This document shows, in pieces, positions 56,321-64,000 of a DNA stretch of 64,000 bases (within the stretch, counting starts at the first letter, position 1; every line of letters begins with the position of its first letter). Below the pieces are notes generated by a model. The model searched no databases. It worked only from the letters and a program-made list of their open reading frames with translations, and was not told the origin of the DNA. Source of the stretch: Rhodotorula mucilaginosa (Eukaryota; Basidiomycota; Microbotryomycetes; Sporidiobolales; Sporidiobolaceae); contig CP137871.1 in NCBI GenBank assembly GCA_034406715.1, positions 62,001-126,000 of the forward strand. Reading direction: 5' to 3'. The position numbers and the translations under genes are program-made.

Positions 56321-56897
56321 ATGAGCCTTGCGAATATCGGATCGGGACTCGGTGCGCCACCGTCCGCGCGAGGGTGCGAGTTGCCAGCGCAGCCCTCACA
56401 GCCTGGTCAGTTCCCACCCTTGTACAAGGCCGAGCGCTGCTTCGCAAGACTCCTGGAGTTGGTGCACTGACTCGTCAGAGATTCAGCAGCACCGCCGAGC
56501 ACCGCCTCTCCCGTGTCGGACGCCGCTCAGTCGACCGTTACCACCATCTCGTCATCACTCGGTCCGGCTCAAAGCACCAGTCAACCCGTCTCTGCACCGG
56601 TGGATTGCATAGACAGTGGAGGAGTAGGAAGAAAACTACTCGACGGCCAGTCGACCTCAGGGATGGCGCTCGAGGCAGGATCACAAGGTGAGAGCCTCTT
56701 TCTACGAGATTCTTGGGGCGGGGCGCCCTCGATCCACAAGGGCCGGCCCCTAGATGAAACAGCCCGACGAGCGCTTCTGACTATCTCTGCTTGCTTGAAT
56801 CCCAGAAGCACGAGACGACAAAGCCCTTGTCCCGGAAGCTCACCGCCCCGTGAAACCGACTGCGCACGCTCGTAACTACGGTAACCTCGGCTCCTGA
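56321..56897 (+). CDS. Small Ser/Pro-rich hypothetical protein
   Basis: The ATG at 56321 (MSLANIGSGLGAPPSARG) is followed by two GT-AG introns. The frame then continues as DSAAPPSTASPVSDAAQSTV, SGGVGRKLLDGQSTSGMALE and ALVPEAHRPVKPTAHARNYG, stopping at 56897. The first junction needs the second AG of a CAGAG acceptor. The length is about 130 residues, with no domain, signal peptide or membrane segment. No family was recognised. Open frame plus plausible splicing is the only support. Confidence 0.3.
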
Positions 56898-57603
56898 TCC
56901 TTTTCGCCTCGCGACTACGACTACGACAATTCCGTGTATGCTGTGATCACCATACCGATTCGGCTGCCTCATCTCGGCAGGGCCGGAAACGGTCCGACAT
57001 CAACACGCGGCGGCACCGCTTTGGATCCGCCCTGCCGTCCGACCCGACCGGGCGGCGCCGTTCCGTCGGAGTTTGTGACTCTGGTACATTGGCTAGTGGG
57101 TGTAAGGCAGCTCATTCAACCAGCTCAAGAGCCAGTGCGCGCACGATCATCTTCGGGGAGCGAGTGCTTGCTGCTATTCACTTTCCTGCGGAGTTCCTCT
57201 TTCCGGGCGGGGAACAGCCTCTGCTACTCCATCCCCCCTGTACTGCATGCAGCGCAAGCCGTGTCAGCCTGCTGATGTTGCGAGCGTATCCATTCTCGAA
57301 TTTGCGCCAGAGACTGCGGGAAAAGCTGAGATGCAGACAATCTCGCGGTGGCGAGTCTTTCCGGGCTTTCGCCCCTGTGAGTTCTGTGACATACAATGTC
57401 TGTAGGCGAGGAAGACGTCTCCAGGTCCGATGTCACTGTACGTAAGCAGGGTTGCTGCGGATTGAGAGTTTTAAACGTTTGCGGGGTTCGGAGGCGGCGC
57501 GCGGGGAGGCGGTGCAGCTTCGCGCAGCGGACGTCATCTCTTTCCGTCGCTCTGGCTTCACCAGTACTCGAATCCCGACTACAGTATAGCAGCAGCAGAG
57601 AGA
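56898..57603. other. Intergenic, about 700 bp
   Basis: This is the promoter side of PIL1. No gene or repeat was recognised. Confidence 0.45.
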
Positions 57604-59414
57604 ATGGCTGCAGAAGAACCCCCGGCGCAAGGTCGCCTCTCGAGCTTCATCTCGCGCGCCGCCGACAAGCTCCCGCCCGTCTCGAGTCTGCCCCACCTCG
57701 GTCAGTCTCCCGTCGTCCTCTCTACGTGGTGACGAAGAGGCACTGACACGTACATGCAGCCCGCCAGCAAGGGGTCAAGCTCGACCCGCGCCAGCACCAG
57801 GAGACGCTCCAGCTCCAGCTCCTCATCAAGTCGCTCTCCGGAGTCGCGCACGACCAGACCAGTCTCGCCCGCCAGCAGCAGCAGTACTCGAAGGACTTGT
57901 TCCTCTGGTCCAAGGACGACAGAGGAGACGACGTTGTCGATATCTGTGACCGCCTCGCGTACCTCGCGTTCAAGTCGGGAGAAGTCGAGCAAGCCGCCGC
58001 CAGGAAGATGGAAGAATCGCGCATCGTTCTCAAAGACATTGTGCGTCGTCGTGCTTCACTTTCGTATTGTCAGATCAAAATCTCACTCGCTACATGTGCC
58101 CCGAGACAGCGCAATTTTGAGAACGACCTTGTGCCGCGTCGGCGGAACCAACACAATCTCGCGACCCGGATCGCAACGCTGCAAAAAGAGGTTGCCGCCG
58201 CGACCTCGAAAAAATCGGACCGCAAATACGAAGACCAGATCGTCAAGCTGCAAGCCGAACTGCAAGCCGTCGCAGCCGAGAACCTCACCTTCGAGACGTC
58301 CTTCTCGGTCCTCAAGCGGACCAAGTTGCACGAAGCGTTTTCGCTCCAGTTCGAAACGCAGAAGGAACTCGGAGAAAAGCTCGCCCTGATCGCTGGGTAC
58401 GGAGAAGTCCTCTTGCAGGGGATGGAGACGGACGGGACGGGACCGGACTACTCGGGAAAGGAACGGACGGCGAGGGTCAAAGCCGAGTTGGAAGAGGCGC
58501 TCGCGAAATGGTCCCCGAGTCCGATGCCGCAGCTCAAAGCTCACGACGACGGATCCTCGGAGCTCCTCGATCGCAGCGACACGAGGAGCTTTGGCGACAC
58601 CCACGCCAGCGTGCTCAGCGAGACCCCCGCCGACGACACTCGCTCCGAGACGAGCGCCGCCATCGCTCACGCGACCGTAACGCGCTCGCATCCGCACGTG
58701 GCTCACCCTCCCCCGCTCGCGACTCTGACCTCGGAAGCCGAGTTTGATTTCGCCGCGGTCCGCGAAGAAAAGGCCGCCGCGCCTCCTCCTCTTCCTCCCC
58801 ATCCTACTACTGCCACCGCAACTTCAACGAGCAACCTGTCGATTCCGCCTCCTCTACCGGCTCGTAATCTCAGCCCGACTTCCCCAACATTCGGCGGCAT
58901 CGGCGGTGGCAGCGGTCGTCCAGGTTCCCCCGGCCAAGGGATCAACCTCTCGCCGACCCCTCGTCCCCAATCCTCCTCCTCCTCCTCCCAGCTCGCTTCC
59001 CCGCCGACTTTGCGCGCTCATCCCGTCCCGCCCGAGTATGGGACCGATAGCGCACCGCGCGATCCGACGGTGGCGGAGACGGGAGATCCGAAACTCGGAA
59101 CGGGAGGACCGGCGACTGGAGTGCTGCGTCCTCGTCGTTCAAGTGCGGCCAGCCCACCTACTGCTACGAGTCCTGTAACGACTTCGCCCCCGCAGCAGCA
59201 GTCACAGCCCATGCCGGGCACGTTTGATGAAGCGGGCTGGAACGCCAATTCGGCTCTGCCCGTCGAAACCACCCCGGGAACGACGCAAGATACGGCTCAG
59301 TCCGAGGGTGAAAGGCTACAGCAGTACGGCGAGGGAGATGACGAGACTGCTCGCGCCCGCGCCCGCGCCGAAGCCATTCTCGCCGAGGAGAGGGCGCGCA
59401 AGGCAGCAGCATGA
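57604..59414 (+). CDS. PIL1: Eisosome core BAR-domain protein (Pil1/Lsp1)
   Basis: This peripheral membrane protein would form the furrow scaffolds (eisosomes) under the plasma membrane. The ATG at 57604 (MAAEEPPAQGRLSSFISRAA) and two short introns lead to the BAR domain: GVKLDPRQHQETLQLQLLIK, KDLFLWSKDDRGDDVVDICD, LAYLAFKSGEVEQAAARKME, RNFENDLVPRRRNQHNLATR and KLHEAFSLQFETQKELGEKL, followed by LALIAGYGEVLLQGM. These match the Pil1 family closely. A Ser/Pro-rich C-terminal tail of about 290 residues (from near 58510) is longer than in ascomycete Pil1 and ends ARARAEAILAEERARKAAA. It is intact and converges with the next gene across 134 bp. Confidence 0.92.
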
Positions 59415-59548
59415 TACTCTGCTCGCTTGTTGAGGACGACGCTTCCTCCCCACCCCCCATAGACACTCGCTTGTTTTTGCTTCTGGTTCAGATTGTAGCC
59501 ATTTTTTCGACGACGATTGTACATTCCCGTGCACTGCAAGAGCGGATC

Positions 59549-62227
59549 CTACTCTTTGCCCCGTAGCCGCCTGATTCCCTTGGCCGCGATGGCCCATCCT
59601 CCGAGCGGACTGATTCCGATCCGCCAGATCCAGAGACGGACAGTTTCGCGAAGGATCCGCACGCGACGCTCGGCTTCCTGACCGGGCGGCAAGACGTTGT
59701 CGCCCTCCTCATCGACGAGTCGACCGCGCGCGTCGCTCCATCGCCGGCGCTGTTCGAGCCGGAAGCGGATGACTCTCTTCGCGATCGAGCTGACAAACAA
59801 GAGCGGGGGGATCGCGAGGTTGAGAGGACTCGGTAATGGCGGAGTCGAGAACGCCGAAGCGAGACTCTCGAGTCTCCGTCCGCCGAGTCTGGCTCTGCGG
59901 CCGACCGGTGGCAAGAAGGTGAAATATCGGTTCACGGCGAGGCGTTCGCGGCGCGCTCGGAACGCGACCTCGCGTCCGTAGCGGTCCCACCCGTCGAGGT
60001 CGTCCAGCTCGCGTCGAGGCGCGGTCGGGTGGAAGGACGTGAGCGGCTTTTGCGAGACTGAAGGTCGACCGCCAGCAAAGTACGCCAGCACGAGTCCGAG
60101 GATGAGAGTAAAGGCGAGCGAGGTGCGCGCTTCGAGTGGCGAAGAACGCCTGCCGGATGCTGTCGCTGCGATCGAGCTCGAGACGGAATCGCGCAGGGTG
60201 AACCACTGCTGCAAAGGCTCGAGGGGGGCGTGCAAGAGGGCGACGAGGGCTCGCGGGTAGTCGACGTCGCCGCTAAAAGTCCAGAGTGTGAGGAGACCAA
60301 ACACGGCAAAGTAGGTCGAAAACTGCACGAGGCCTCCGAGGTGCGCTTCGAGACTCCGCAACGCTCGATGACTCTCCGGGACTTTTTTCGGCGGCGCGCG
60401 GTAACCCACATCGCGGCGTTTCCTCCCGTCGCGGATTTTGGTCCATCGCTGGTGCGTCGGCGTGCCGAACGATGGCAAGTTCTGAGGAAGTACCCGGGAC
60501 GCGGCGAGGAACGGGACCGACCACGCGAGGAGGGAGAGAGACGAGGCGATCAAAAAGGTCGGGCGGTGATGCGGCGTCTTGAGGTAGAAGGCGAGCATGC
60601 GAAGGGACAACGAGACAAAGACGAGCGAATGGTGCAGAAGGGGAAGGAGAGTCGAGGGCGAAAGCGGGAGCGAAGACTGCGGTCCGCATTGGGTCTGCTC
60701 GGGGTAGACCGGTCAGTGCCAGTCTGGGCTCGCTCAAATCCCAGAGAACCTACCCAGATCCTTCCGACCTCTCCCGCCCACCCGAACGACCCCGCGATCC
60801 ACAACCACCAGACCACCTCGGTCAGGACGCTCCAAGTCTTGACTGGCCGCGAACCGCTGCGCTCCGGAATGGTGACCAGATCTGGCGCGAGGGGGTTGAA
60901 GGCGTCAAAGTGCGAGTAGGCAGAGAACATGAGAATATAGACAGTGATGGCGGCGTGCAGGGTCGACAAGATGTAGGTCTGACTTTGCAATATGCTGCGC
61001 GGAAAAAGAGCGTCAGGGGCCGAGCATCGGATCAGCCAAGCCCAGAAGGTCCGCACCGAGGTATGGAGAACCGATCGAGTTGGATAAAGGCCTCCTTCCA
61101 CGTGAGAACGCGGGTACCGGCTTTCGGTGGCGGCAACAGGCCGTTTCGCCAGACGTATTCCGTGCTCGCGAGGACGACCGGATGCGAGATGAGGTCTTCC
61201 GCTTCGACCAGCGGTGCAGATGAAAGGGTGAGGAGCAAATCGAGGGCTGTCGCGGGGGGGAGCAATAGCGTGAGTATGCGCGTCCGAGGCATCGACCACG
61301 CGTGAGAGCTGACTCACAGCTGGTTCCGCGGTCCATCGAATCGTAGTTGAGGGGAAAGTCATGAAAGAGGAGCGAGACGAGCGCATCGTCGGTTTCGTCA
61401 TCGTCATCGTCATAGGTATCCGGAATGTGTGTCCGTGCATCTCCGGTGAGCAAGTACGAGTCGAGGAGCGCTGCGACGACGGCGTACAGCCGCTCGCCGA
61501 GTTCGCGCCTCGCTTTGAACATGCGGAGTTCGCCGTCGACGCCCGGGTCGGTCTCTTCGACCGAGCCATGGTACTCGCGCTGGAGAGAGACAAGGAGAGA
61601 GAGCAAAGAGGCGAGAAAAAGGGCGGACGGCGAAGTCAAGACGGTCGTGTCGATGGTTTGGCTCGACAACGGAGACGGTCTCGCCGGCAAGTTGGAGCCG
61701 TACCCTCCTCCTCCCTTCCTGCCGTTGGTGGCAGCGGGACGGTTCGTGGAGAGGATCGAGCCCGCTCCGACCGGCGGCGTTTCCGTCCCGGAAGCAGATC
61801 CGTTGGCTCCTCCTCCTCCGGTGACCGCGATCGCAGCTGCGGCCCTCGTCAAGTCTGGCAAATGTCGGTCGAGGGCGGTGCGGTGCCTCGGCACGGTAAA
61901 GACGGTCCGGAGGAAGGCGATCTCGGCGTCCGCTTCGTCCTGGGGCATGTCGGGCGGGAGGACGGGCAACCCGGGCGGGAGGACGTAGCCTCGGTCCGAC
62001 AACTCGGCGAGCAACGCGAGGACCATCCCCTGGATCGCGATGTCGTCCTCGGTCAGGATCAAGTCGGCGGACGAGTTGATCGGCGCACGCAGCTGCGGCC
62101 GCGCTGCTCTGGGCGTGCTCGATGACGATGATGCTGGCAGAACTGAGCCCGAGGAAGACGACGACGCCGAGTCGTGCGACGAGGACGACGCGGTCGGTAA
62201 GAGCGGCGTACGCTCATGGTCAGCCAT
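59549..62227 (-). CDS. Multipass membrane protein, YVC1/TRP-channel-like
   Basis: The ATG at 62227 (MADHERTPLLPTASSSS) begins a long cytosolic N-terminus with Ser- and Gly-rich inserts and helical segments (ILTEDDIAIQGMVLALLAEL, FLASLLSLLVSLQREYHG). After an intron near 61310 come APLVEAEDLISHPVVLASTE and TWKEAFIQLDRFSIPRCG, which recall the linker region before the channel of fungal YVC1-type vacuolar cation channels. Hydrophobic segments follow: TYILSTLHAAITVYILMFSA, SVLTEVVWWLWIAGSFGWAG, TFLIASSLSLLAWSVPFLAA, FSTYFAVFGLLTLWTF and LAFTLILGLVLAYFAGG. The C-terminal Arg-rich tail (EQRRRWSDARGRLVDEEGD) ends at 59549. The family call rests on topology and short similarities. It could be another large vacuolar or ER membrane protein. 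Confidence 0.5.
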
Positions 62228-62467
62228 GGCAGCCCTGTATGCAGCTCCTCCGGGAGCTGGTCAGTGTGTAAGACGGCAAAGAGGAAGACGATTCGGACCT
62301 CGGAGTGGGGCAGCAGCAGCGGGCGAGCGAAAAAAAGTTTTGCAGGCAGAGAGGATGGAATCGTATGCGAGATTGATTACAACTCATAATATATGGGCGT
62401 ATGTACGCTTCATCACCATCATGCACAAGCCATGCAAAAGGCCCCAAGCACCCATCACCCTCTCCTT

Positions 62468-64000
62468 TCACTCCTGAGCGAACGACTTTCCGAGCCGGTT
62501 GTACCACCACTTGGTCTTGCTCGCGAGCGTCGCTTCAAACGTCTCGAGCATCGCCTCGCTGACCGTGTGATTCGGCGTGTGCGACAAATGGTACGCCAGA
62601 CCTGCGCAAAACATTCAGAGCAAATCCCGTCAGAATGAGCTGGGCGCGAGAGGGCTGAGGAGCGCAAACGCACCGGCACTCTGCTTGAAGCGTTTCGGAC
62701 AGCGCGGGATCGGACACTTGAGCTCGCGGCCGGACGGTTTCGCGTCCTGCTTGAACCGCTTTGTCGCGCGCTCTTCGCCCGTCTCGGCGTCGAGCTCGAC
62801 CGAGACGGTAAAGTGACCGTTCGTCGACGCGTTCTGGAAGTGGAACCGTAAACCGGCGAGTGATTCTGTGCGTTATGGGAGGTGGCGTTCGTATAGGCAG
62901 GTCAGCGTCAGATCATGGCGAGAAGACAAACCCTGCCTAGCGAGAGCTTCCGCAAAACGCACTGAAGGTCTTGTCGCACGGGATCAGCGCACACCGGAAC
63001 GGCATATCGAGTGGCCCAGTCGTCTCGTCCTCCTCCTTCCGGCTCTTGATCGGCCGGTCCTTGTGGTCCTTCGACATGTGTTCCCTCAACTCTTTCACCG
63101 TCCGCCATTGAATCGCCGGCAAGTTGGGATCGTTCGCCACGACGTTCAACGCCTCCTCGTCGTCCGAGTCGCTGATCCCAGCTCCGGCTCCGGCGCCCGT
63201 CGTAGTCGCAGCATCGAGATTGGCAGCGCCGAGTTCGTCGCCGTCCTCCGGATCCGTCTCGCCGTCGGCGTCCTCGTCCGCTCCGTCCATCGCCATCGCA
63301 TCACGCGCGCGCGCTTTCCCTCTCGCCACTGCAGAGGGTGATGACTGCCCCGTGACGACGGGAACCGATTGCGCGAACGACGACGCCGGCTGGACCGGCA
63401 GCGAAGAAGACGGGCTCGCTGCCTGCCCAGAGGTTGATGCCTCCCCTGGCTGCACCAGCGCGTGTTGTTGTTGCTGCTGCTGGAGGTGCTGGTAGGCGTG
63501 AAGTTGCGACGCAGACGATCCCGACGCCTCCTCCAAGTTCGGCATCACGACAGGCTGCCGGCCGCCCAACCCGCCGTCGAGAGGAGCCACCGCCGCCGCC
63601 GCCACAGCCGCCGCGCGCCTCTGCCTCCTCGCGATCCGTTCCGCCTCCTTGCGCTCGACGAAACACCAGTTGCACCCATACGGCCTGATGCTCGGATCGT
63701 CCTCGACAGCCGGGATTTCAGTCGTGCGGCGCATGAAACCGGTGACGGGGTCGATCGCGCCCGGGGTCGTGGCGGGCGAAGCGCGCTTGCGGTTCGTGAG
63801 GGTCGGTTTCCCGTCGGTGGACGAGTCGCGCGAAGCGCCGCCGCCAGGCTGCACCCCTCCTTCGATCGCGGGGTCGATGATCCCCGTACTTCCACCGGCC
63901 ACAGCAGGAGCAAATTCGGAAGACGCTGCCTCGCCGGCGCTTCCAGCTTCTCCTCCCGCTTTTGATGCTCCCACTCCCAACCCCGAAGCCGCCGCAACAG
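62468..64000 (-). CDS. C2H2 zinc-finger protein, Sfp1-like (N-terminus beyond window edge)
   Basis: The frame is open at the right edge, so the start is missing. From the edge inward the protein is Gly/Ser/Ala-rich with SIRPYGCNWCFVERKEAERI, a Gln run (about 63460-63485), an acidic stretch (GADEDADGETDPEDGDEL), and WRTVKELREHMSKDHKDRP. The first finger is CALIPCDKTF joined across an intron to SLAGLRFHFQNASTNGH. The second is CPIPRCPKRFKQSAG joined across another intron to LAYHLSHTPNH. Both follow C-x4-C-x12-H-x6/8-H. The stop is at 62468 after KSFAQE. Paired fingers near the C-terminus with a split in each recall Sfp1-type regulators of ribosome biogenesis; the family assignment is tentative. 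Confidence 0.65.

Noticed and set aside
57754-58802. Alternative frames on both strands over PIL1
   Set aside because: They are shadow frames in GC-rich coding sequence. The spliced Pil1 reading is unambiguous.

Overview
The window looks like chromosomal DNA of a basidiomycete yeast, most likely Pucciniomycotina (red-yeast type). The reasons are GC-rich sequence, dense genes on both strands, many short GT-AG introns of about 45-120 nt, and protein families typical of that group (fused THI6, Hda1 with an Arb2 tail, Pil1 with a long Pro-rich tail, a Crypton transposon). The group-level placement is inference. No tRNA, rRNA or CRISPR array was recognised.

Layout. 1-7.4 kb: a glycosyltransferase-like membrane protein cut by the left edge, and the class II histone deacetylase HDA1. 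7.9-16.5 kb: two paralogous genes of unknown function (copies A and B) in inverted orientation, bracketing the thiamine gene THI6. 17-25.6 kb: a formin-GBD/FH3-like protein without FH2, a VTC1-like protein, monothiol glutaredoxin GRX3/4 and a glutathione transferase. 25.9-28.5 kb: a third, diverged paralog (copy C). 29.5-34.5 kb: ARG2 (acetylglutamate synthase), RPE1 (ribulose-phosphate epimerase) and a myosin essential light chain with an unusual exon structure.

35-50 kb holds an L-rhamnose catabolic gene cluster: alpha-L-rhamnosidase-like, sugar transporter, L-rhamnonate dehydratase (LRA3), keto-deoxy-rhamnonate aldolase (LRA4), a Zn2Cys6 regulator and L-rhamnose-1-dehydrogenase (LRA1). The first four, and a neighbouring NmrA-like gene, all carry disabling changes. 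The regulator and LRA1 read as intact, as do the genes outside the tract. This looks like a pathway caught part-way through loss.

50-64 kb: a His/Gly/Thr-rich repeat protein, a near-complete Crypton (tyrosine-recombinase DNA transposon), a small Ser-rich hypothetical gene, the eisosome gene PIL1, a YVC1-like multipass protein, and a C2H2 zinc-finger gene cut by the right edge.

The two most unusual regions are the decaying rhamnose cluster and the A/B paralogs. A and B show near-identical blocks separated by clearly diverged sequence, a pattern expected of gene conversion, and share a C-terminal motif across otherwise unrelated middle regions.
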